DNA of 64,000 nt from Pseudodesulfovibrio sp. S3 (lineage in GTDB: Bacteria; Desulfobacterota; Desulfovibrionia; Desulfovibrionales; Desulfovibrionaceae). The position numbers were made by a program, and so were the translations under genes. Every line of letters starts with the position of its first letter. Within the stretch, counting starts at the first letter, position 1. The stretch is taken from NCBI RefSeq assembly GCF_004025585.1, contig NZ_QTZO01000004.1:124001-188000 (forward strand), in the 5' to 3' direction. Under the pieces are notes generated by a model, which was given only the letters and a program-made list of their open reading frames with translations, searched no databases and was not told the DNA's origin. Shown piece by piece: positions 18,572 to 26,989 of the stretch.

Positions 18572-20098
18572 ATGGTTATCAAAAATAAAATCACATCTAT
18601 TTCCAAACTTATTGATATCGTTTCCGAACTCAAGGCCGAAGGCAAGAAGGTTGTGCACTGTCACGGCGTTTTTGATCTCTTGCACATCGGACATATCCGG
18701 TATTTCCGCCAAGCCGCTGAATGGGGTGATGTACTTGTCGTGACCGTCTCTCCCGACAGGTTTGTGGACAAGGGACCGCATCGCCCCGCGTTCGGCGAAG
18801 TACTTCGGGCCGAGGGAGTGGCCTCCCAGGACGTCGTTGACTTCGTGGCTGTCAATGAGTGGCCCACCGCCGAGGAGTTGCTGCGGAAACTGCGGCCTGA
18901 CGTCTACGTCAAGGGGTCGGATTTCAAGTCCATTGACTCTGATCCGACCGGCAAGCTGCGGCTTGAAGCGGATGTCTGTGCGGAGATTGGGGCCGAGTTG
19001 AAGCTGACGCAGGATATCGTGTTCAGTTCCACCAACCTGATCAATAGGTTCATGTCTTCCTTCTCGGATGACGTGCAGGAATACCTCGACATGTTTCGGT
19101 CGCGTTATACCATCCATGATTTGGAAAGTGTGCTGGATCGGATTTCCAAGCTCAAGGTGACCGTGATCGGTGATACCATCCTGGACGACTATCAGTACTG
19201 TTCTCCGCTTGGTGCATCCTCCAAGGAGCCCGTCATGGCCTTCAGTCATACCGGTGGTGATGTGTTTGCCGGTGGCGTTCTGGCTATCGCCAACCACCTA
19301 TCGAATCTGGTGGAGCGAGTGGAGATGTTTACGGTGCTCGGCGAGACTGATACTCAGGAAGAGTTCATTCGGGAAAAGCTTAATCCCAATGTCGAGCCGC
19401 ATTTCGCTTATCAGGAAGATGCTCCCACATTGCGGAAGCGTCGGTATATCGAAGGCTATAGCATGGTAAAGCTCTTTGAGATTTACCATATGAACGATTC
19501 CGGCCTGGATCAGGACAGGGACGAGATAATGCGAAGCAGTCTTATGAAGGTTGCCGAGGGAAGCGATCTTGTCGTAGCCGCCGACTTTGGGCATGGGGCG
19601 ATCAGCCTCAAGACACGCGAGGCTTTGACCAAGGCCAAGTATCTGGCGGTCAACACTCAGGCCAATGCGGGCAATAGGGGATATCATACCATTTCGGCCT
19701 ATGGACGATGCGATTTTATCAGTTTGGCTGAGCCGGAGCTTCGCTTGGACGCCCGCGACAGGGTGACTGGAGTCATTCCTTTGACTAGTGATGTCAGAGC
19801 GCAACTTGGCGCATCCATGATAGCCGTTACACGAGGCAAAAAAGGGTCATACGTTCAGACGAGTGAAGGGGTGGGGGTTCTGGTTCCCGCCTTCGCCAAC
19901 AAAGTGGTGGATAAAATCGGTTCCGGGGACGCCTTCTTTTCTGTGGCCTCCCTGGCTGCAAGTCTGGGCGATGTCTCGCCGGAAATCGTTGCCTTCCTCG
20001 GCAACGTGGCCGGAGCCATTGCCGTGGGCATTGTCGGTAATGAAAAGTCTGTGACCAAACAGGCCATAATGAAACATGTGACCTCGCTTTTGAAATAA
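18572..20098 (+). CDS. HldE-like bifunctional protein, domains in reversed order (nucleotidyltransferase then PfkB kinase)
   Basis: A 508-residue protein. Residues about 10-150 are a cytidylyltransferase-like domain (CHGVFDLLHIGHIRYF, with the HxGH motif). From about residue 185 a PfkB/ribokinase domain follows, with GDTILDDYQYC and the C-terminal DKIGSGDAFFSVAS anion-hole motif. E. coli HldE has the kinase first, so the order here is reversed. With GmhA nearby it would phosphorylate heptose-7-phosphate at C1 and attach a nucleotide. A TTG at 18563 is an alternative start; neither has a clear ribosome site. Confidence 0.8.
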   Translation: MVIKNKITSISKLIDIVSELKAEGKKVVHCHGVFDLLHIGHIRYFRQAAEWGDVLVVTVSPDRFVDKGPHRPAFGEVLRAEGVASQDVVDFVAVNEWPTAEELLRKLRPDVYVKGSDFKSIDSDPTGKLRLEADVCAEIGAELKLTQDIVFSSTNLINRFMSSFSDDVQEYLDMFRSRYTIHDLESVLDRISKLKVTVIGDTILDDYQYCSPLGASSKEPVMAFSHTGGDVFAGGVLAIANHLSNLVERVEMFTVLGETDTQEEFIREKLNPNVEPHFAYQEDAPTLRKRRYIEGYSMVKLFEIYHMNDSGLDQDRDEIMRSSLMKVAEGSDLVVAADFGHGAISLKTREALTKAKYLAVNTQANAGNRGYHTISAYGRCDFISLAEPELRLDARDRVTGVIPLTSDVRAQLGASMIAVTRGKKGSYVQTSEGVGVLVPAFANKVVDKIGSGDAFFSVASLAASLGDVSPEIVAFLGNVAGAIAVGIVGNEKSVTKQAIMKHVTSLLK

Positions 20099-20099
20099 A

Positions 20100-21056
20100 A
20101 TGACGTTTAATAGATTCGATACATCCCGGCTGAAGGTGTTGCCCCTGGCGCAACGTCAGCATGACCTGCACATTGACGTTGTCAGGGCCCTTGAGCCGGT
20201 GGACGGCAAGCATCCGCAGCTTGCCGCTGTGGCCGCGCGCATCCGTGCGGCCAAGGAGAGTGGCGCATCGGTCATTCTGATGATGGGAGCCCATGTCATT
20301 CGAGCAGGAGTGCAGCGGTTCATCATCGACCTCATGGAGCGGGGGTATATATCCTGTCTGGCCGGCAATGGGGCATGTGTCATTCATGATTACGAGTTTG
20401 CGCTTATTGGTCAGACCACGGAGAGCGTGGCCCGATACATCCGGGATGGACAGTTCGGCCTGTGGCAGGAGACCGGGCGGATAAACGACGTAATCAACCA
20501 GGGAATCAAAGAAGACATGGGCGTTGGCGAGGCCATTGGAAAGGCGATCGCTGAGGGTGATTTTCCGCATAAGTCCACAAGTCTGTTTGCCGCAGCCCAT
20601 CGGCTCGGCATCCCTTTTACGGTGCATGTCGGTATCGGTTCTGACATCGTTCACGAGCATCCCAACTGTGACGGTGCGGCGTGGGGGCAGGCCTCCTATA
20701 CGGATTTTCTTTACTACACCTCTGTGCTTGAGAATATCGAGGGCGGTGTGGTCATGAACTTCGGCAGTGCCATCATGGCCCCGGAGGTCTACCTCAAGGC
20801 CCTGGCCATGGTCCGCAACGTGGCGGCCCAGGAAGGGCGGGAGATCAGGCGGTTCACCTCACTTGTATGCGATCTGCGTCAATTGCCCGCAGATATCTCT
20901 GCCGAAGCCCCCAAGGGCAGCCCGGATTATTACTTCCGACCGTGGAAAACCATGCTGATTCGTACGGTTGACGATGGTGGTGAAAGCTTCTATGTACGCG
21001 ACGGGCATAGTCAGACCGTGCCGGAATTGTGGAGCTCTGTGCTAGCCAGCACCTGA
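20100..21056 (+). CDS. Deoxyhypusine-synthase-like protein of unknown function
   Basis: A 318-residue protein with a Rossmann-like core reminiscent of the deoxyhypusine synthase superfamily: MMGAHVIRAGVQRFIIDLMERG, CLAGNGACVIHDYEFALIG, and HVGIGSDIVHEHPNCDG. True deoxyhypusine synthase modifies archaeal and eukaryotic initiation factor 5A, which bacteria lack, so the reaction must differ. It begins 1 nt after the HldE-like stop and precedes gmhA by 51 nt, which points to a step in sugar synthesis or lipid modification. Superfamily assignment is from memory of sequence patterns and is tentative. Confidence 0.5.
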   Translation: MTFNRFDTSRLKVLPLAQRQHDLHIDVVRALEPVDGKHPQLAAVAARIRAAKESGASVILMMGAHVIRAGVQRFIIDLMERGYISCLAGNGACVIHDYEFALIGQTTESVARYIRDGQFGLWQETGRINDVINQGIKEDMGVGEAIGKAIAEGDFPHKSTSLFAAAHRLGIPFTVHVGIGSDIVHEHPNCDGAAWGQASYTDFLYYTSVLENIEGGVVMNFGSAIMAPEVYLKALAMVRNVAAQEGREIRRFTSLVCDLRQLPADISAEAPKGSPDYYFRPWKTMLIRTVDDGGESFYVRDGHSQTVPELWSSVLAST

Positions 21057-21107
21057 AGTGCCGATGTTTGCTCATGGGGTTGTAATCACCTTATCTAGCA
21101 GGTAGTT

Positions 21108-21668
21108 ATGAAAAATTGGACCGGATATGTGGACGAACTTGCAGCGGTGTTGAATGCTCTTGTGGTTACGGACAGCGCAGGTGTCGAGATCGATACGAAT
21201 GAAGGCTTTGTTCGTCTCAAGCGGATGGTGGAAGCGTGCGGCAAGGACCGTCGGCGTGTCTATTTCGTAGGTAATGGGGCAAGCGCCTCCATGGCCAGCC
21301 ATTTTTCCACTGATCTTGCCAAGATGTCCGGCGTTCCTACCGAGGTCTTTACTGACCCAGCCTTGATCACGGCCACTGGGAACGACATGGGGTACGCTGA
21401 AAGTTTTGCCTTTCCGCTCAAGCAGCGTATGGTCGAAGGTGAAGTCTTGATCGGCATCAGCAGTTCCGGCAATTCGCCCAACGTGGTCGAGGCGGGCAAG
21501 GTTGCTCGACAGCTTTCCGGTTATTTTGCGACGTTTTCCGCCATGTCGCCCGACAATGCCATTCGGGGTATGGGTGATCTGAATTTTTATATTCCCGCCA
21601 AGACTTACGGGATGGCCGAATCGGGTCATGCAGCCATGCTGCATCGTCTTGTCGATCTGTTCAAATGA
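21108..21668 (+). CDS. gmhA: Phosphoheptose isomerase (SIS domain)
   Basis: A 186-residue SIS-domain protein of GmhA length. It shows VYFVGNGASASMASHFSTDLAK, GISSSGNSPNVVEA and a C-terminal HRLVDLF. GmhA converts sedoheptulose-7-phosphate to D-glycero-D-manno-heptose-7-phosphate in the cytoplasm. Placement after the HldE-like gene supports a heptose-nucleotide route. In GmhA the usual catalytic His sits near the C-terminus; HAAMLHRLVDLF may provide it. Confidence 0.85.
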   Translation: MKNWTGYVDELAAVLNALVVTDSAGVEIDTNEGFVRLKRMVEACGKDRRRVYFVGNGASASMASHFSTDLAKMSGVPTEVFTDPALITATGNDMGYAESFAFPLKQRMVEGEVLIGISSSGNSPNVVEAGKVARQLSGYFATFSAMSPDNAIRGMGDLNFYIPAKTYGMAESGHAAMLHRLVDLFK

Positions 21669-21703
21669 TGGACCGTTTTGCCTCTGAACTTGTTGTCTTT
21701 TTT

Positions 21704-21736
21704 CAACAAAAAATCAGAAAAATTGTTTTTTTGTTG
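21704..21736 (+). repeat. AT-rich inverted repeat after gmhA
   Basis: CAACAAAAAA (21704-21713) and TTTTTTGTTG (21727-21736) form a perfect 10-bp stem with a 13-nt loop, 36 nt after gmhA. It may be a weak terminator separating the gmhA group from the 21.9 kb operon. A TATAAA at 21749-21754 could then be the -10 of a new promoter, but no good -35 is seen. Confidence 0.35.
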
Positions 21737-21890
21737 TGTTATCCTTTGTATAAATTTTGTGCCAGTCGGGGTCAGGCTTGTCCGGATTTTACTTGGACTG
21801 TACAACTGTGCTAAAGGTCGCCCCCAGCGCATTTCAACTTTGGAATTAGTGCTGCTTAGAGGCAGCGAATACTAAATACGGAGATTATTC

Positions 21891-22889
21891 ATGTCTGATA
21901 TCAAAACCATTTTTGTTACCGGTGCCGGCGGCTACGTTGGTTCGTTGTTGGTGCCTGCTCTTCTCAATGAAGGATACGCCGTCAAGGCTCATGACATTTA
22001 TTGGTACGGAGATGACGTTTTCGACGGCATCAGCGACAAGTCAAAGCTTACCGTGATCAAAGGCGATTTGCGCAATGCAGATTTGCTGAAAGAGACCATT
22101 CCCGGTGCTGATGCGGTCATTCATCTTGCTTGTATTTCCAACGATCCTTCCTATGAGCTTGACCCGGATTTGGCCAAGTCCATCAACTACGACGCCTTCC
22201 TCCCCCTGGTGGATATCGCCAAGGAATCTGGCGTGCAGCGGTTTATCTATGCCTCCAGTTCTTCCGTGTACGGCATTAAGGAAGATGCGGAAGTGACCGA
22301 AGATTTGCCGCTCGAGCCGCTGACCGATTACTCCAAGTATAAGGCAATGTGCGAGGAGTACCTGAACGCAGCCGCCTCCGACGCGTTCATCGCGACCACC
22401 ATTAGACCTTCCACGGTTTGTGGTTACGCTCCGCGCTTGCGCTTGGATTTGACCGTGAACATCCTGACCAACCATGCCATCAATAACGGCAAGATCACGG
22501 TCTTTGGCGGACAGCAAAAGCGCCCCAACCTGCATATTCAGGACATGGTGGACGTCTACCTGTTCATGCTCAAGCAGGACGCGGCCAAGATCCAGAAGAA
22601 AATCTACAATGTTGGTTACGAGAACTTCAAGGTCATGGAGATCGCCGAAAAGGTGAAAGCCACACTGGGCACGGATGTGGATATCGTGGTCACTCCCACG
22701 GACGACAACCGTTCCTACCATGTCAACTCCGACAAAATCAAAAACGAGCTTGGTTTCGTACCTCAGCACACCATTGAGGATGCTATCGTCGAGTTGAAGG
22801 AAGCTTTTGAAAAGGGGCTTATTCCCAACTCCATGACGGACGACAAGTACTTCAATATCAAGCGGATGCAGAACCTGAACACCAAATAG
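21891..22889 (+). CDS. NAD-dependent epimerase/dehydratase
   Basis: A 332-residue extended SDR: TGAGGYVGS at residues about 10-18, the ASSSSVYG serine element and YSKYK catalytic pair, then TIRPSTVCGYAPRLRLDL. The latter resembles the branch acting on GDP- or UDP-hexoses and heptoses in capsule loci. ATG has GGAG 9 nt upstream. First gene of a tightly packed rightward set ending at 32722. Probable nucleotide-sugar substrate, identity unknown. Confidence 0.82.
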   Translation: MSDIKTIFVTGAGGYVGSLLVPALLNEGYAVKAHDIYWYGDDVFDGISDKSKLTVIKGDLRNADLLKETIPGADAVIHLACISNDPSYELDPDLAKSINYDAFLPLVDIAKESGVQRFIYASSSSVYGIKEDAEVTEDLPLEPLTDYSKYKAMCEEYLNAAASDAFIATTIRPSTVCGYAPRLRLDLTVNILTNHAINNGKITVFGGQQKRPNLHIQDMVDVYLFMLKQDAAKIQKKIYNVGYENFKVMEIAEKVKATLGTDVDIVVTPTDDNRSYHVNSDKIKNELGFVPQHTIEDAIVELKEAFEKGLIPNSMTDDKYFNIKRMQNLNTK

Positions 22890-22898
22890 GGACTTTAC

Positions 22899-23747
22899 GT
22901 GAAAGATTCCATCCGGATTATTCATGAAGCCTCCATGGCCGCGCCTCTTGATGCGCGGTCCATGGAGTTGCGGCGCACGGTCGTGAACATGCTAGAGTGT
23001 GCCCAGCGTGGCCATATCGGCTCCACCATGTCGCTTATCGAGATCATGCGCGTGCTGTATGACGATATCCTGCGTTTTGACCCAGCCAACCCTGGCTGGA
23101 TGGACCGTGATCGCTGCATCCTGAGCAAAGGACACGGCTGTCTGGCACAGTATGTCATACTGGCGGACAAGGGGTACTTCCCCAGGGAACGGCTGAACGA
23201 GTTCTGTGCCTGTGACGGTTTGCTCGGTGGACACCCCAGCGCCAACAAGATTCCCGGCATTGAGGTTTCCACCGGTGCGCTCGGCCACGGCTTGCCCGTA
23301 GGGCTGGGTATGGCCGTTGACGCCAAGGTCCGTGGACGCGACAATCGTGTTTTCGTGATCATGGGCGACGGCGAATGCAACGAGGGTTCTGTATGGGAAG
23401 CCGCCTTGAGCGCCGGGAAGCGCGGGTTGGATAATCTTGTTGCGATGGTGGACTACAATAAATACCAGTCCTACGGCGAGACAAGTGAAGTCCAGGAATT
23501 GGAGCCGTTTGCTGCCAAATGGGAAGCCTTCGGTTTTCATTGTATCGAAGTCAACGGACATGATGTGAATGCCCTCAGAAAAGCGTTCAGTCGTGATGTT
23601 GTTGTTCCTGGAAAACCCACTGCAATCATTTGCCATACGGTCAAAGGCAAGGGTGTCGACTTCGCCGAAAACAATCTGGCCTGGCATCACAAAAGCAAGC
23701 TCCCTGCAGACGACATCACTGCCATGCGGCAGTGCCTCGAAGGATAA
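22899..23747 (+). CDS. Transketolase, N-terminal (ThDP-binding) subunit
   Basis: A 282-residue split transketolase half. ThDP pyrophosphate-binding motif GDGECNEGSVWEAAL ... DYNKYQSYG (GDG to N) lies at about residues 157-190, with SKGHGCLAQY and GALGHGLPVGLGMA earlier. Starts with GTG at 22899. Its partner begins 3 nt downstream, so the two make a heterodimeric enzyme that moves a two-carbon ketol unit. A dedicated pair in a glycan cluster suggests supply of sedoheptulose-7-phosphate for GmhA or two-carbon branching of a sugar. Confidence 0.87.
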   Translation: MKDSIRIIHEASMAAPLDARSMELRRTVVNMLECAQRGHIGSTMSLIEIMRVLYDDILRFDPANPGWMDRDRCILSKGHGCLAQYVILADKGYFPRERLNEFCACDGLLGGHPSANKIPGIEVSTGALGHGLPVGLGMAVDAKVRGRDNRVFVIMGDGECNEGSVWEAALSAGKRGLDNLVAMVDYNKYQSYGETSEVQELEPFAAKWEAFGFHCIEVNGHDVNALRKAFSRDVVVPGKPTAIICHTVKGKGVDFAENNLAWHHKSKLPADDITAMRQCLEG

Positions 23748-23750
23748 TCC

Positions 23751-24677
23751 ATGCGCAAGAAATGTCTTGAAATGGTCCATGAACTCGCTCGCAAGGATGA
23801 GCGTGTCGTTTTCATAGGTTCTGATCTCGGGTTCAAAACCTTGGACGATTTCCGTGATGAATTGCCCGACCAGTTCTTTGTGGAGGGCATCAGCGAGCAG
23901 AGCGTGGTTGGCATGGCCGCAGGCATGGCCCTGGAAGGACGCATCCCCTACGTCAATACCATTGCAACCTTCATAGTCCGTCGTGCCCTGGAACAGGTGG
24001 CCATGGATCTCTGTTTGCACGATCTGCCGGTACGCCTCATCGGCAACGGCGGCGGATTGGTTTACGCGCCACTTGGTTCCACCCATCTGGCCGTGGAAGA
24101 TATAGCTCTTATGCGAGCGTTGCCGAACATGACCATTGTCTGCCCGGCCGATGCCGAAGAGATGGAGCGGTTCATGGATGTGTCCGTGGATTGGCCGCAT
24201 CCGATTTATATTAGGCTGGCCAAGGGATACGACCCTGTCGTTACTGATCCAGATGTGCCGTTTGTTATCGGCAAGGGGCAGATTTACGCCGAAGGTGCCG
24301 ATGCGCTTCTGGTTACAACGGGCATCGGCCTTAGGATCTGTCGGGAAGCCGCAGCCTTGCTCCAGGAGAAAGGTGTCAACGCCACGGTCCTGCATCTCCC
24401 CACACTCAAGCCGTTGGATACCGAGATGCTTCTGGACTGCATTTCCAAAGTTAAGGTAGTGGTGTCCGTGGAGGAGCACACCGTCATAGGCGGACTGGGC
24501 AGCGCCGTGGGTGAAACCATGCTTGAAGCCGGATTCTGTCGTCCGTTCAAACGCGTGGGGGTGCCTGACGTGTTCCCGGATCATTACGGTACGCAGAATC
24601 AGATCATGGAACGATACGGCATCTGGCCTGAACCGCTTGTTGAAACCGTTACCGGGCTGCTCAAGGTCCAGGGATAA
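23751..24677 (+). CDS. Transketolase, C-terminal subunit
   Basis: A 308-residue partner of the upstream subunit: the pyrimidine-binding domain (EGISEQSVVGMAAGMALEGRIPYVNTIATF, with the conserved Glu that activates ThDP) and the C-terminal transketolase domain (VSVEEHTVIGGLGSAVGE). It is close in layout to DXS/transketolase C-terminal halves. Tight spacing on both sides (3 nt) implies translational coupling. Confidence 0.87.
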   Translation: MRKKCLEMVHELARKDERVVFIGSDLGFKTLDDFRDELPDQFFVEGISEQSVVGMAAGMALEGRIPYVNTIATFIVRRALEQVAMDLCLHDLPVRLIGNGGGLVYAPLGSTHLAVEDIALMRALPNMTIVCPADAEEMERFMDVSVDWPHPIYIRLAKGYDPVVTDPDVPFVIGKGQIYAEGADALLVTTGIGLRICREAAALLQEKGVNATVLHLPTLKPLDTEMLLDCISKVKVVVSVEEHTVIGGLGSAVGETMLEAGFCRPFKRVGVPDVFPDHYGTQNQIMERYGIWPEPLVETVTGLLKVQG

Positions 24678-24680
24678 GCT

Positions 24681-26315
24681 ATGCGCATCGGGGTGGACCT
24701 CGATAACACCATCATATCCTATGACGCCCTCTTTCGTCTTTTGGCGGATGAGGGCGGCTTTCTTGCAGACGATGGCATACGGAGCAAGAAAGAGGTCCGC
24801 GACACCATGTGGATTCAGGAGAATGGTCATCAAAATTGGACTGATATCCAGGCCTTGGCCTATGGCCCACGTATTGGTCAGGCAGAAGCTTTCCCCGGTG
24901 CGCTTGCCTTCTTCGAGTTCTGCCAACGGCAGGGTATTGATACCTGCATCGTGAGCCACAAGACAGAGTTTGCGGCCAGCGACCCGGACAGGACCTGCAA
25001 TCTGTGTACTGCGGCCATGAGTTGGCTCGAAAAAAACAGCTTTTTTTCGGCGGCAAGTTCCCTGACTGAAGACAAGGTGTATTTCGCCTCCACTCGGCAG
25101 AAGAAGGTGGATATCATAAAGGAACTTGGCTGTGATATGTTCATCGACGATCTGATCGAGGTCTTCGTGGAACCGGGATACCCCGGGCAGACTGAACAAA
25201 TCCTGTTTTTTCCTAAGGGGGTCAGGCCGGAAGCATTTACCGGCACGTTGTGTACCCACTGGGATCAGATGATCGCCAGACTTGACAGCAATGTGCTTGA
25301 TCCTGCTCTTAAGCCGCTGGTTGAAGCTGCGTTGGATGTTGAAATAACCGGGGCATCGGCCATCGGTGGTGGTCGAAACAGCCGTGTATTTCGTATTGAA
25401 ACGGAGCATGGTCCCTTTGCTCTCAAGCACTACCATGACCAGCATCGGTTGGATGCTGAATTTGCAGCTTTTGCCTTTTTGCAGGGACAGGGTGTGACCC
25501 TGGTGCCTGAGCCTGTAGCCTTGGACAGGGATAATCGGTTTGCTGTGTACAGTTTCCTGCAAGGGGGGGGGGTTTCAGAGGTCACAGACCAGGATATCCA
25601 TGATTGCATTGCTTTCATCAAAACTCTCCGGGAATTATCCGGGGGTGTAGGCGCTGGCGGTTTTGGTCCCGCTGCGGAGGCTTTTTTCAGGCTGATTGAT
25701 ATTGAAAAGAATATTCGAGACCGGGTGGCGCGGTTGGCTGGTCGGGCGCGTATCTCCGAGATGGAAAGCAGGCTGGAGGCATTTCTGCAGCAAAGATTCT
25801 TGCCTGCAGTGGAAGAAATGACCGCTCGTGCGCGGGCCGTGTATGCTGATATGGGCCTGGCCGTTGATTTTGAGATTCCTGCTTCGAACTGGATTCTCAG
25901 TCCATCGGATTTCGGATTTCACAACGCCATTCGTACTGAGTCAGGCCTGGCATTCCTTGATTTCGAATACTTCGGGTGGGATGATCCGGCCAAGCTCATC
26001 TCGGATTTTCTGCTTCATCCGGGCATGGACGTATCACTTGATTTGCGTGAGTCCTTTGGCCGTGGGGTACTCGCAATCATGGATGATCCGGCCCTGGAGC
26101 GCAGGCTCGGTGTTCTGTTGCCTCTTTTCGGCCTCAAGTGGTGCATGATCCTGCTTAACGAATTTCTCAAGACTGACTTTGACCGGCGTCGGTTTGCCGG
26201 TGCTACTGATGCTCGTTCCGAAGTACTTGAAGCGCAACTTGCAAAGGCGGAGCGTATGCTCAGACGAGCTAGAGCATACGCGCAAAGTGAAATCATTTTG
26301 ATCAGAAAAGGATAG
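24681..26315 (+). CDS. HAD phosphatase - APH-like kinase fusion with a G10 tract
   Basis: A 544-residue two-domain protein. The N-terminal HAD-like domain (about 1-200) has motif I VDLDNT (Asp6, Asp8). The C-terminal half (about 215-500) is an aminoglycoside-phosphotransferase/choline-kinase-like domain: FALKHYHD with the ATP-site Lys, a SPSDFGFHN catalytic-loop variant and LDFEYFG metal motif. A run of ten G (25563-25572, codons 295-298) lies in the kinase domain, and slippage there would frameshift the gene. One half could act as a GmhB-type heptose bisphosphatase and the other as a sugar kinase; this is inference. Confidence 0.72.
   Translation: MRIGVDLDNTIISYDALFRLLADEGGFLADDGIRSKKEVRDTMWIQENGHQNWTDIQALAYGPRIGQAEAFPGALAFFEFCQRQGIDTCIVSHKTEFAASDPDRTCNLCTAAMSWLEKNSFFSAASSLTEDKVYFASTRQKKVDIIKELGCDMFIDDLIEVFVEPGYPGQTEQILFFPKGVRPEAFTGTLCTHWDQMIARLDSNVLDPALKPLVEAALDVEITGASAIGGGRNSRVFRIETEHGPFALKHYHDQHRLDAEFAAFAFLQGQGVTLVPEPVALDRDNRFAVYSFLQGGGVSEVTDQDIHDCIAFIKTLRELSGGVGAGGFGPAAEAFFRLIDIEKNIRDRVARLAGRARISEMESRLEAFLQQRFLPAVEEMTARARAVYADMGLAVDFEIPASNWILSPSDFGFHNAIRTESGLAFLDFEYFGWDDPAKLISDFLLHPGMDVSLDLRESFGRGVLAIMDDPALERRLGVLLPLFGLKWCMILLNEFLKTDFDRRRFAGATDARSEVLEAQLAKAERMLRRARAYAQSEIILIRKG
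25563..25572 (+). repeat. Homopolymeric G10 tract in coding sequence
   Basis: Ten consecutive G residues encode three Gly and the first base of Val in the HAD-kinase gene. It is the longest G or C run I see in the window; others reach 7. Poly-G tracts of 8 or more switch surface-glycan genes in Campylobacter and similar bacteria by slipped-strand mispairing. Confidence 0.85.
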
Positions 26316-26320
26316 TGATC

Positions 26321-26980
26321 ATGGGTAAATGGCAAAATTTCATCACGCCGCTGCATACCAGCACTTCCAGAAAGTATCTTGACCGTATGGTGGACGAAAA
26401 GGTCCACTGCATGCTCAAGGCCAAGGAATACGAGGCCGATTACTGGGACGGTGATCGTCGTTACGGCTACGGTGGGTATCGGTACAAGGCTGGCCACTGG
26501 AAGCCGGTGGCCGAGGCCATGATCAAGGCTTACGACCTCAAGCCGGGTGCGCGAATTCTCGACGTGGGGTGTGGTAAGGCCTATCTTCTTTATGAATTGT
26601 TTCTCCTCGGCATGGAGGTGCACGGTTTTGATATCTCCAAGCACGGCCTGGCCGATTCCATGGAAGAAATTCGGGACAATCTGTTCATCCATCGTGCCCA
26701 GGCTCCCTATCCTTTTGATGACAACGAGTTTGATCTGGTTATCTCGATCACCACTTTGCACAACCTGGAGATTTTCGATTTGGAGAAAGCCCTTGGGGAA
26801 ATCGAGCGGGTGGGCAAAAACCACTATATCTGTGTGGAGAGCTATCGCAACGAACTGGAACAGTTCAATCTCCAGTGCTGGGCGTTGACCTGTGAATCCT
26901 TCTTCAGTAAGCCCGAGTGGGAATGGGTTTTCAATCATTTCGGGTATACGGGCGACTACGAATTCATCTACTTCGAATAG
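26321..26980 (+). CDS. Class I SAM-dependent methyltransferase
   Basis: A 219-residue methyltransferase with motif I ARILDVGCGKAYLL, the acidic residue in HGFDIS, and a DLVISITTLHNLEIFDLEKALGEI segment. ATG at 26321 has AAAGGA 8 nt upstream and is preferred to GTG at 26315, which overlaps the previous stop. Next gene is a radical SAM 9 nt away. Acceptor unknown, probably a sugar intermediate or carrier. Confidence 0.82.
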   Translation: MGKWQNFITPLHTSTSRKYLDRMVDEKVHCMLKAKEYEADYWDGDRRYGYGGYRYKAGHWKPVAEAMIKAYDLKPGARILDVGCGKAYLLYELFLLGMEVHGFDISKHGLADSMEEIRDNLFIHRAQAPYPFDDNEFDLVISITTLHNLEIFDLEKALGEIERVGKNHYICVESYRNELEQFNLQCWALTCESFFSKPEWEWVFNHFGYTGDYEFIYFE

Positions 26981-26989
26981 GAGGCAATC

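Noticed and set aside
22992-25562. Very long open frame on the minus strand (856 codons) opposite transketolase and HAD-kinase genes
   Set aside because: The plus strand carries clear family motifs and coupled start sites over the same stretch; the minus frame shows no recognisable domain. It is an antisense shadow of codon use.
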